A DNA stretch of 64,000 bases, from contig NZ_MU158691.1 of the NCBI RefSeq assembly GCF_015209965.1, positions 132,041-196,040 on the forward strand, read 5' to 3'. The notes under the pieces were generated by a model that did no database searches, was not told the DNA's origin, and saw only the letters and a list, made by a program, of their open reading frames with translations. This DNA comes from Sphingobacterium pedocola. GTDB lineage: Bacteria > Bacteroidota > Bacteroidia > Sphingobacteriales > Sphingobacteriaceae. The position numbers and the translations under genes are program-made. Each line of letters begins with the position of its first letter. The first letter of the stretch is position 1. Shown piece by piece: positions 1 through 7,058 of the stretch.

Positions 1-615
1 GTGGTGTTGGAGTCCGCTAAGTTGTATGATGATAAAGTCGCTCCCTGGATTGTTGACCGATTGCAACAGGAGGGGTGGCGTATACATCCTCAAGCTGCTG
101 CTTTGATGGCGGAATACCTCGGTACCGACTTGTCCAAAATAGCGAACGAGCTCGAGAAATTAATGCTTAATGTGCCCAAAGAAAGTGAAATTTCATCTGC
201 CGACATTGAACGGAATATTGGAATTAGTAAGGATTTTAATATTTTTGAACTCAATGCTGCATTGGGCAAGCGGGATTCGCTGAAGGCGATTCAAATTGTA
301 GATTATTTCGCTGCGAATCCCAAGTCTAATCCGTTTGTGGTAGTGATGGGGTCGTTGGCTGGGTACTTTACGAAAATACTAAAATATCATTATTTGCAGG
401 ATAAATCGTCTCAGGCTGTTGCAAAGGCTTTGGGTGTACACCCTTTTTTTACTAAAGAGTATGATGTGGCTGCCCGTAATTTTAATAAGCGTAAAACATT
501 CGATATTATAGGTACGCTGCGGGAATACGATCTTAAATCGAAAGGGTTGAATACGGGGCCAAATACGACGACGGCCGATTTAATGCGGGAAATGGTGTTT
601 AAAATTCTAAATTAA
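1..615 (+). CDS. holA: DNA polymerase III delta subunit, C-terminal part (cut by window edge)
   Basis: Delta is the clamp-loader subunit that opens the sliding clamp during replication. The visible 204 residues resemble the helical middle and C-terminal collar part of HolA, including a stretch like the ELEKL helix of domain II, followed by the domain III helices. Full-length family members have roughly 340 residues, so the N-terminal portion lies to the left of the window. The frame is open at base 1, so the GTG there is probably an internal codon and not the real start. The gene ends with TAA at 613-615, and a YwbE-like gene follows on the same strand after 75 bases. Assignment rests on remembered family similarity. 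Confidence 0.85.
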   Translation: MVLESAKLYDDKVAPWIVDRLQQEGWRIHPQAAALMAEYLGTDLSKIANELEKLMLNVPKESEISSADIERNIGISKDFNIFELNAALGKRDSLKAIQIVDYFAANPKSNPFVVVMGSLAGYFTKILKYHYLQDKSSQAVAKALGVHPFFTKEYDVAARNFNKRKTFDIIGTLREYDLKSKGLNTGPNTTTADLMREMVFKILN

Positions 616-690
616 TAACATAAGGAAGCTTTCACGTGGTGGGGAGACTGAAATGTGAACAGGAAAGTGGGAGATAATATTTAAATAAAG

Positions 691-894
691 ATGGACGGAA
701 AAACGAGAGCAAATATAAAACCCGGTATGGTCGTAAATATTGTACTGAAGAAAGACCAACGTACCGGTATTTTAACGGAAGGTATTGTAAAAGACTTATT
801 AACATCTGCGGCTTTTCACCACAGGGGAATTAAAGTACGTCTCCAAGACGGACAGATCGGTCGCGTTCAAGAGATAGTGGAGGAAGACGATTGA
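691..894 (+). CDS. YwbE family protein (DUF2196)
   Basis: This small basic protein of 67 residues matches the YwbE family of Bacillota and Bacteroidota, which has this length and the pattern IKPGMxVNIVLKKDQRTG then LTxGIVKDLLT. It is probably a compact beta-barrel. The molecular function of the family is not known to me. It is soluble, with no signal peptide or membrane segment. It starts 75 bases after holA on the same strand and may be read from the same transcript. The carA leader promoter begins shortly after its stop. Family recognition is good; function is open. Confidence 0.8.
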   Translation: MDGKTRANIKPGMVVNIVLKKDQRTGILTEGIVKDLLTSAAFHHRGIKVRLQDGQIGRVQEIVEEDD

Positions 895-935
895 TTTTTT
901 TAACTTTTTAATTCTTTAATTTTTAATTTTATTCC

Positions 936-943
936 TACCTTTG
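936..943 (+). promoter_or_regulatory. -7 promoter element (TACCTTTG) of the carA leader
   Basis: TACCTTTG fits the Bacteroidota housekeeping -7 consensus TAnnTTTG exactly. No clear TTTG -33 box is visible at the usual spacing. Transcription would begin near 947-950, about 160 bases before carA, and would run through the small leader ORF and the terminator-like hairpin at 1031-1050. Confidence 0.6.
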
Positions 944-988
944 TCTCCCGTGAAAATTGATGTTTATTATTTAATCTCAACTGACAAC

Positions 989-1066
989 ATGTCTAATGTC
1001 GACATCGAAAAATCATTTGATGATACCGATAGCCCGTTTGGGCTTTTTTTGTATCTTAATTTTTAA
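989..1066 (+). CDS. Putative 25-residue leader peptide upstream of carA
   Basis: An ATG-started frame of 25 codons (MSNVDIEKSF, then DDTDSPFGLFLYLNF) lies between an exact -7 promoter element and carA. Its codons 15-20 run through an intrinsic-terminator-like hairpin, so the ribosome position could affect formation of that hairpin, as in transcription attenuation of pyrimidine operons such as E. coli pyrBI. The leader RNA is U-rich ahead of the hairpin. No ribosome binding site stands out. It may be only chance coding inside a regulatory leader, so it is reported as a candidate. Confidence 0.35.
   Translation: MSNVDIEKSFDDTDSPFGLFLYLNF
1031..1050 (+). terminator. Terminator-like hairpin (attenuator) before carA
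   Basis: AGCCC-GTTT-GGGCT is followed by a run of T at 1044-1050. It sits about 60 bases before the carA ATG and after a promoter with no other gene between, which is the arrangement of an attenuator and not of a gene-end terminator. Confidence 0.6.
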
Positions 1067-1111
1067 ACAGGAAATTGTAAAGGAAGATAGTAGAATATTA
1101 TATATATAAAG

Positions 1112-2212
1112 ATGACCAACTATAGTAAATTACCGGCAATTTTAGTCCTTGAGGACGGTACTGTATTTCACGGCAAAGCTGCCGGAAAAATAGGTACCAC
1201 CACAGGTGAGATTTGTTTTAACACAGGTACTACAGGTTACCAGGAGATTTTTACAGATCCTTCTTATTATGGACAGATCATGGTGACGACCAATGCACAT
1301 ATTGGTAATTATGGGATTGATGAAGATGATACGGAGTCAAAAGAGATTCAGATAGCCGGACTGGTCTGTAAGAATTATAATATTAACTATAGCCGTAAAA
1401 TGGCGGATGAATCTATCCAAACTTATTTTGAAGAAGGAAATTTAGTAGGAATTTCTGATATCGATACACGTTCTTTGGTGCGTCATATCCGTGACAAAGG
1501 AGCGATGAATGCGATTATTTCTTCTGAGAACTTGGATGCTGATTCCTTAAAAGCTGCGTTGGCCGAAGTGCCTTCAATGGCGGGATTGGAGCTTTCTTCG
1601 CGCGTGTCTACACCCGAACCTTATTTCTATGGTGAAGAGGATGCGCCTACGCGTATTGCGGTATTGGATCTCGGTATTAAGAAGAATATCCTGCGTAATT
1701 TTGATGCAAGACAAGTGTATGCGAAAATTTTTCCGGCTAAAACTTCTTTTGCAGATATGGAGGCCTGGGGTGCTGATGGCTATTTCATATCAAATGGTCC
1801 AGGAGATCCGTCTGCAATGGATTATGCAATTGGTACAGTGAAAGAAATTTTAAATGCAGATAAGCCTATGTTTGGGATATGTTTAGGTCATCAAATTTTA
1901 GCTTTAGCAAATGATATCCGTACAGAGAAAATGTTTAACGGGCACCGTGGGATTAATCATCCGGTAAAAAACGTTATTGCTAATCGCTGTGAGATTACTT
2001 CTCAAAATCATGGTTTCGGCGTAGTAAGGGAAGATATTGAAAATTCAGATAAAATAGAGGTAACGCATATAAATTTGAATGATAATTCGATTGAAGGTAT
2101 TCGCGTGAAAGGAAAGAAGGCTTTCTCGGTACAATATCATCCGGAGTCTTCTCCGGGTCCACATGATTCCCGTTATTTGTTTGACGATTTTGTTTCTATG
2201 ATAAAGAATTGA
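1112..2212 (+). CDS. carA: Carbamoyl-phosphate synthase small subunit
   Basis: CarA is the glutaminase subunit that feeds ammonia to CarB for carbamoyl phosphate, the precursor of pyrimidines and arginine. The 366 residues match the usual length. The N-terminal small-subunit domain begins LPAILVLEDGTVFHGKAAG. The class I glutamine amidotransferase domain shows the oxyanion motif SNGPGDP, the nucleophile elbow MFGICLGHQ (catalytic Cys) and the C-terminal QYHPESSPGPHDS with catalytic His and Glu. carB is not directly downstream: a strong terminator follows and then a gene-free stretch, so the large subunit must lie elsewhere. A leader with hairpin upstream suggests attenuation control. Confidence 0.97.
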   Translation: MTNYSKLPAILVLEDGTVFHGKAAGKIGTTTGEICFNTGTTGYQEIFTDPSYYGQIMVTTNAHIGNYGIDEDDTESKEIQIAGLVCKNYNINYSRKMADESIQTYFEEGNLVGISDIDTRSLVRHIRDKGAMNAIISSENLDADSLKAALAEVPSMAGLELSSRVSTPEPYFYGEEDAPTRIAVLDLGIKKNILRNFDARQVYAKIFPAKTSFADMEAWGADGYFISNGPGDPSAMDYAIGTVKEILNADKPMFGICLGHQILALANDIRTEKMFNGHRGINHPVKNVIANRCEITSQNHGFGVVREDIENSDKIEVTHINLNDNSIEGIRVKGKKAFSVQYHPESSPGPHDSRYLFDDFVSMIKN

Positions 2213-2232
2213 AATATAAAAAGTGAAATAAT

Positions 2233-2262
2233 AAGCCGGGCAGTGTAAAGCCCGGCTTTTTT
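2233..2262 (+). terminator. Intrinsic terminator of carA
   Basis: AAGCCGGGC and GCCCGGCTT form a 9-bp perfect stem around an 8-base loop, with a T run at its end, 20 bases after the carA stop. Confidence 0.85.
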
Positions 2263-2325
2263 GTGCTAGAATTAAGGGAGACTTCTGGAGGAAATTTATT
2301 TTAAAGGAACATTTAAATTCGTCAG

Positions 2326-2705
2326 TTTGTCGCTCGCCGCGACGGGGCCTTCATTTTTTGTTTGACCAAAAAACGAAGCAAAAAAGTCAAGACTGGGTCA
2401 ATGTTACGCTAAAAGCTTTTGGATTTACTAAACATCTCCAAGCCGCTTCGCTTCGGGGATCTGTTCTTAACGCAAATCCAAAAGCTTTCTTCTACATCGA
2501 CCTAGGTCGTCCTTTCTAACTTCGGCTGAAGTACTAAGTAGATAATTAATAACAAAGCACTATTCTTTCATACCCGAAAAATGTCGCCTTGATGGGTCGC
2601 CAATAGCAGGAATGGTGATCCGTTCTGGCGAGCCGGCACAGCGACGAGTTTTTGCTTCTTTTTGAGGTAAAAAGAAGACCCCTGTCGCGGGCTAAGCGAC
2701 AAAAA
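2326..2705. repeat. Gene-free intergenic element with long imperfect inverted-repeat ends
   Basis: The carA-eno gap of 695 bases holds no credible gene. Its ends at about 2326-2390 and 2641-2705 are imperfect inverted copies: reading inward from each side gives TTTGTCGCT, then a GCGAC-GGGG block, a CTTC plus T-rich stretch and GAAGCAAAAA. Inside, 2412-2426 (AAAGCTTTTGGATTT) and 2474-2488 form a perfect 15-base inverted repeat around a GC-rich loop. The nested palindromes and lack of coding resemble a miniature inverted-repeat or REP-like dispersed element. No second copy was seen in this window, so dispersal is an inference. Confidence 0.5.
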
Positions 2706-2820
2706 AAATTGATTAAAAAACCTTCGTTTTTATTATTTTCCTCTTACCTCCAATATGGGGCGATATCATAATAATGTCTAAAAACCGCGTAGGATTAGTT
2801 AATAATTTAATAATATTTGC

Positions 2821-2828
2821 TATTTTTG
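2821..2828 (+). promoter_or_regulatory. -7 promoter element (TATTTTTG) of eno
   Basis: This is an exact TAnnTTTG match 79 bases before the eno ATG. A one-mismatch copy (AATTTTTG) follows at 2839-2846. No clear -33 box was found. The transcript would carry the inverted repeat at 2849-2875 in its untranslated leader. Confidence 0.45.
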
Positions 2829-2848
2829 GAATAGTAATAATTTTTGCT

Positions 2849-2875
2849 AACTTAGTGTTGTTGATACACTAAGTT
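2849..2875. promoter_or_regulatory. 10-bp perfect inverted repeat in the eno leader
   Basis: AACTTAGTGT and ACACTAAGTT are perfect inverted arms around a 7-base spacer, 33 bases before the eno start. It could be an mRNA leader hairpin or a dimer-binding operator. No T run follows, so it is not a terminator. Confidence 0.5.
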
Positions 2876-2907
2876 GATATTGAATTTAATAGACCATACA
2901 TAAAGAA

Positions 2908-4206
2908 ATGAGCTTAATAATTGATGTACATGCGCGTCAGATTTTGGATTCGCGCGGAAATCCTACTATTGAAGTAGATGTAACTACACAAAACGGTTTT
3001 GTTGGACGTGCTGCGGTTCCTTCTGGGGCTTCTACCGGTGCCTACGAAGCAGTGGAACTACGTGACGGTGACAAGACAAAATATTTGGGAAAAGGTGTTC
3101 TTAAAGCGGTCGAAAATGTAAATACCAAAATTGCGAAAGCTCTGGAAGGTGTCGATGTTTTTGAACAAAATGCAATCGACAAGATCATGATCGATCTTGA
3201 TGGAACCGAAAACAAAGGAGCATTAGGAGCAAACGCTATTTTGGGTGTCTCTTTAGCTGTAGCAAAAGCTGCGGCACAGGAAAGTCACCAGCCATTATAC
3301 CGTTATATTGGTGGCGTGAATGCAAATACTTTGCCTCTTCCAATGATGAATATTATCAATGGTGGATCACACTCGGATGCACCTATTGCATTTCAAGAGT
3401 TTATGATTATGCCTGTTGGTGCTCCTTCGTTCTCTGAAGCTTTACGTTGGGGAGCTGAAGTATTTCATGCATTGAAAAAAATATTACATGACCGGAATTT
3501 GTCTACTGCAGTAGGGGATGAGGGTGGCTTTGCTCCTACATTTGAAGGTACTGAAGATGCTATCGAAACTGTTTTGACGGCGATTAAAAGCGCTGGTTAT
3601 ACGCCAGGGCAAGATATTTGTTTGGCGTTAGATTGTGCTGCTTCTGAATTTTATGTGAACGGTAAATACGATTATACAAAATTTGAAGGAGATAAAGGTG
3701 CTGTTCGTTCGAGTGAAGAACAAGCATCTTATTTAGCTGAATTATCTGAAAAGTACCCAATTATTTCTATTGAAGATGGTATGGGAGAAGATGATTGGAA
3801 CGGTTGGAAAGTGCTTACAGAAAAAATCGGAGATCGCGTACAGTTGGTAGGAGACGATTTATTTGTTACGAACACCAAACGTCTTCAGCAGGGAATTGAT
3901 AATGATACGGCAAATTCAATTTTGGTTAAAGTAAACCAAATTGGATCGTTGACCGAGACGATCAATGCGGTTTCGTTGGCTCAAAATTCGGGATATACAT
4001 CTGTGATGTCTCATCGTTCTGGAGAAACAGAAGATACAACCATTGCTGATTTGGCTGTGGCATTGAACTGTGGACAGATTAAAACAGGGTCGATTTCCCG
4101 TTCTGATAGGATTGCGAAATATAATCAATTGTTGCGTATCGAAGAAGAATTAGGTGTAAATGCCAAGTTTATCGGAAAAGATTTTAAATATGCTCCAAAG
4201 AAGTAG
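2908..4206 (+). CDS. eno: Enolase (phosphopyruvate hydratase)
   Basis: Enolase converts 2-phosphoglycerate to phosphoenolpyruvate in glycolysis; it is cytoplasmic and Mg-dependent. The 432 residues fit the family. Visible signatures are the N-terminal ARQILDSRGNPTIEVDV and GAxPSGASTG-type loop, the catalytic-loop GDEGGFAP, the metal Asp regions ALDCAASEF, SIEDGMGEDD and GDDLFVTN, and the classic signature ILVKVNQIGSLTET with SHRSGETED. It is a single-gene unit with its own promoter region, a leader inverted repeat and a strong terminator 25 bases after the stop. Confidence 0.98.
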   Translation: MSLIIDVHARQILDSRGNPTIEVDVTTQNGFVGRAAVPSGASTGAYEAVELRDGDKTKYLGKGVLKAVENVNTKIAKALEGVDVFEQNAIDKIMIDLDGTENKGALGANAILGVSLAVAKAAAQESHQPLYRYIGGVNANTLPLPMMNIINGGSHSDAPIAFQEFMIMPVGAPSFSEALRWGAEVFHALKKILHDRNLSTAVGDEGGFAPTFEGTEDAIETVLTAIKSAGYTPGQDICLALDCAASEFYVNGKYDYTKFEGDKGAVRSSEEQASYLAELSEKYPIISIEDGMGEDDWNGWKVLTEKIGDRVQLVGDDLFVTNTKRLQQGIDNDTANSILVKVNQIGSLTETINAVSLAQNSGYTSVMSHRSGETEDTTIADLAVALNCGQIKTGSISRSDRIAKYNQLLRIEEELGVNAKFIGKDFKYAPKK

Positions 4207-4230
4207 TTAATTGGAGTTCGGTTATATCAA

Positions 4231-4258
4231 GGGAGATGGATAACATCTCCCTTTTTTT
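4231..4258 (+). terminator. Intrinsic terminator of eno
   Basis: GGGAGATG and CATCTCCC form an 8-bp stem with a 5-base loop, followed by seven T. Confidence 0.88.
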
Positions 4259-4310
4259 ATATATGGCGAAAATTACCTAAGTTTAACTACAAATTGAATA
4301 CGGAGTTTTA

Positions 4311-4318
4311 TATCTTTA
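4311..4318 (+). promoter_or_regulatory. Near-consensus -7 element directly before the ftsB-like gene
   Basis: TATCTTTA differs from TAnnTTTG only at the last base and ends four bases before the ATG at 4323. If used, the mRNA would have almost no leader. Confidence 0.4.
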
Positions 4319-4322
4319 CACT

Positions 4323-4622
4323 ATGAAACGTTTTCTCAACTTAATTAAGAATAAGTTTTTATTGGCCGTTATAGCTTTCGTGATTTGGATGTGTTTCTTC
4401 GATCGTTATGATTTTGCTGCGCAATACAATTATTATCAGGAAAAAGCCAAATTAGAGAAGGAAAAGGAATTCTATGTCTCGGAGATTGCTTATATCGAAA
4501 AATCCATTAAAGATGTACAGTTTAACCCGAGTGAAATTCAACGTATAGCCCGGGAGAAATATAAAATGAAAAAAGACAACGAGGATGTATATGTACTTAC
4601 CGAAGTTGTTGCAGAAAACTAA
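4323..4622 (+). CDS. FtsB/DivIC-family septum formation initiator
   Basis: The 99-residue protein has a short basic N-terminus, one membrane segment at about residues 13-28 (LLAVIAFVIWMCFF), and then a heptad-like coiled coil (residues 32-65) ending in the family motif EIQRIAREKYKMKKDNEDVY. This is the layout of FtsB/DivIC, a bitopic divisome protein that pairs with FtsL and FtsQ to activate septal peptidoglycan synthesis. In many Bacteroidota it follows eno, as here. A shared terminator separates it from the convergent glutamine synthetase gene. Confidence 0.88.
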   Translation: MKRFLNLIKNKFLLAVIAFVIWMCFFDRYDFAAQYNYYQEKAKLEKEKEFYVSEIAYIEKSIKDVQFNPSEIQRIAREKYKMKKDNEDVYVLTEVVAEN

Positions 4623-4624
4623 AT

Positions 4625-4657
4625 AAAAAAGTCCATTTTGAAAAATGGACTTTTTTT
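4625..4657. terminator. Bidirectional terminator between ftsB-like gene and glutamine synthetase
   Basis: GTCCATTTT and AAAATGGAC form a 9-bp stem flanked by an A run on the left and a T run on the right, so it can stop transcription from both convergent genes. Confidence 0.85.
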
Positions 4658-4673
4658 ATGGAATGAATTATTC

Positions 4674-6863
4674 TTAGTGAACAAATAATAATTCACGTAA
4701 TTTTGGCAGAGGCCATTTTGAATCATCTACGATTTTCTCCAATTTGTTGACATGATAACGAATCTCGTCAAAATATGGTTTTACGATTTCGTCATATGCG
4801 ATAGATCTTTCGCGGATATCCTCGATACTATTAGCCTTCTTACGTTCTTGACGCATTTCTTCTGCTTGTTCAAGTATAGTATTAGCGTGTTTAGAAATAC
4901 GTTCAACTAGATTGATCTGTGAACTATAAGACTCTTTGTTTAATCCTAAATCTTTCAGACCTTTTACATTCGTAATCAATTCATTTTGATATGTGAAACA
5001 AGCCGGAGCGATTTGGCTATTTACTACTTCGCCAATAACACGTGCTTCAATCTGTAATTTTTTGTAGAAATTTTCTAACAAAATCTCGTGACGTGCTTCC
5101 GACTCACGTCTGGTATAAATACCCAGTTTTTCAAACAGTTCTAACGACTCTTCGGCTACGTATATATCTAATGCTTTAGGGGTAGACTTAATGTTGGATA
5201 ATCCGCGTGTTTCTGCTTCTTTTTCCCACTCTTCACTGTAGCCATTTCCTTCGAATCGAATCGATTTCGAGTCCTTGATATATTTTCGGATTACATTTAA
5301 TAGTGCCAGATCTTTTTTCGTGCCTTTCTTGATTTGCTTATCAACTTCTATTTTGAACTCAATCAGTTGAGTAGCTACAATAGCATTTAAGATGGTCATT
5401 GGTAGCGCTGAATTAGCCGATGAACCTACTGCGCGGAACTCAAATTTATTGCCTGTAAATGCAAATGGTGAAGTACGGTTCCGGTCTGTATTGTCCATTT
5501 TTAATTCAGGGATTTTTGGAATACCATGCCACAAGTTGGCTTCTGCTTTTACTTTCTTGGCTACACGTGCAGATTCTACTTCTTCTAATAGCTCATCTAA
5601 TTGAGAACCCAAGAAAATAGAAATAATCGCAGGGGGAGCTTCATTGGCGCCAAGACGATGGTCATTGGAGTGACTCGCGATAGAAGCGCGTAGTAAGTCT
5701 GCATGCTCGTAAACGGCTTTGATGGTGTTTACGAAAAACGTTAAGAACATCAGGTTGTTCTTAGGTGTTTTTCCAGGAGATAATAGATTTACACCTGTAT
5801 TGGTAATCAATGACCAGTTATTGTGTTTGCCGGATCCATTTACACCACTATATGGTTTTTCGTGTAATAACACTTTGTAATTGTGACGGATAGCAACTTG
5901 TTCCATTAAGTTCATCAACAATTGATTGTGGTCAATCGCAAGGTTGATTTCCTCATACATCGGAGCACACTCGAATTGAGAGGGGGCAACCTCGTTGTGA
6001 CGGGTTTTTAATGGAATGCCTAATTTTAAGGCTTCGTTTTCAAGGTCGACCATGAATGCTAATACGCGCTCAGGTATAGCTCCAAAATAATGATCCTCTA
6101 ATTGTTGTCCTTTAGCGGACATGTGTCCGAATAAAGTACGCCCTGTTAATTGTAAATCTGGACGTGCATTATATAGTGACAGGTCAACTAAAAAATATTC
6201 TTGTTCAATACCTAGAGAGGCAGTAACTTTGTTAATGGATCTGTCAAAATATTGTGCAACATCCGTAGCTGCTTTATCTACTGCATTGATTGCTTTAAGC
6301 AAAGGTGCCTTGTAGTCTAATGATTCTCCTGTGTAAGAGACGAACACTGTGGGGATACAAAGTGTTTTACCCGCGCCTGTTTCATAAATGAAAGCTGGAG
6401 AAGATGGATCCCAAGCGGTGTATCCTCTTGCTTCAAATGTATTACGAATACCTCCATTTGGAAATGAAGATGCATCCGGTTCTTGTTGTACAAGTGCGTC
6501 GGCTGTAAACTTTTCAATGGCTTCACCGTTTTCATCTGGTTCAAAGAATGCATCATGTTTTTCAGCAGTGGAACCTGTTAAAGGTTGAAACCAGTGTGTA
6601 TAGTGAGATACACCGTCATTCAGCGCCCACGCTTTCATGGCTTGTGAAATATGCTCTGCGATTTCACGCGTAATTTGCTCTCCTTCTTCTATTGCTTTTG
6701 TTAGCTCTCTGTAAGTAGTTTTAGGAAGGTAGTCTTTCATTTTGGCAATAGTGAAGACATTCTTGCCGAAAATCGCAGTTGCTTTTTTTGTCTCTACTTT
6801 TTCTTCAGAGTTGATTTGGCGTGAAGAAGCAGCTTTTACGGATTCAAATCTAAGGTTAGACAT
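4674..6863 (-). CDS. glnN: Glutamine synthetase type III
   Basis: This enzyme makes glutamine from glutamate, ammonia and ATP. The 729 residues are the size of GSIII (about 700-730), well above the roughly 470 of GSI. The N-terminus carries FGKNVFTIAKMKDYLPKTTY, typical of GSIII. The catalytic core shows SLGIEQEYFLVD (metal-binding Glu), NEVAPSQFECAP, GVNGSGKHNNWS and FAFTGNKFEFRAVGSSAN. A long helical C-terminal part follows. It is a single-gene unit with a -7 promoter element at 6929-6936 on its strand. Nitrogen regulation is likely for the family but no site is recognised here. Confidence 0.96.
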   Translation of the reverse strand: MSNLRFESVKAASSRQINSEEKVETKKATAIFGKNVFTIAKMKDYLPKTTYRELTKAIEEGEQITREIAEHISQAMKAWALNDGVSHYTHWFQPLTGSTAEKHDAFFEPDENGEAIEKFTADALVQQEPDASSFPNGGIRNTFEARGYTAWDPSSPAFIYETGAGKTLCIPTVFVSYTGESLDYKAPLLKAINAVDKAATDVAQYFDRSINKVTASLGIEQEYFLVDLSLYNARPDLQLTGRTLFGHMSAKGQQLEDHYFGAIPERVLAFMVDLENEALKLGIPLKTRHNEVAPSQFECAPMYEEINLAIDHNQLLMNLMEQVAIRHNYKVLLHEKPYSGVNGSGKHNNWSLITNTGVNLLSPGKTPKNNLMFLTFFVNTIKAVYEHADLLRASIASHSNDHRLGANEAPPAIISIFLGSQLDELLEEVESARVAKKVKAEANLWHGIPKIPELKMDNTDRNRTSPFAFTGNKFEFRAVGSSANSALPMTILNAIVATQLIEFKIEVDKQIKKGTKKDLALLNVIRKYIKDSKSIRFEGNGYSEEWEKEAETRGLSNIKSTPKALDIYVAEESLELFEKLGIYTRRESEARHEILLENFYKKLQIEARVIGEVVNSQIAPACFTYQNELITNVKGLKDLGLNKESYSSQINLVERISKHANTILEQAEEMRQERKKANSIEDIRERSIAYDEIVKPYFDEIRYHVNKLEKIVDDSKWPLPKLRELLFVH

Positions 6864-6928
6864 TTAATTATTTATTTATAATGCGTTATGTATTTGTTTT
6901 GAATTTGATATCCCTTCAAATTTCGTTT

Positions 6929-6936
6929 CAAAAATA
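6929..6936 (-). promoter_or_regulatory. -7 promoter element of the glutamine synthetase gene
   Basis: Read on the minus strand this is TATTTTTG, an exact TAnnTTTG match, 66 bases before the start codon. The -33 box is not evident. Confidence 0.5.
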
Positions 6937-7058
6937 GGTACTTTTTTTAATAAATTAAATACTTTTTTAAAATTTTAATGAAAATAGCGCTTTAAAATTG
7001 AAAAATATTCTATTTTTTGCCTTTTACATTGATTAATTTATGTTTTTATATTTTTATT

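Noticed and set aside
6121..6588. Plus-strand and alternative-frame ORFs inside the glutamine synthetase gene
   Set aside because: They are antisense or out-of-frame shadows of a well-conserved gene, with no family likeness or start signals.
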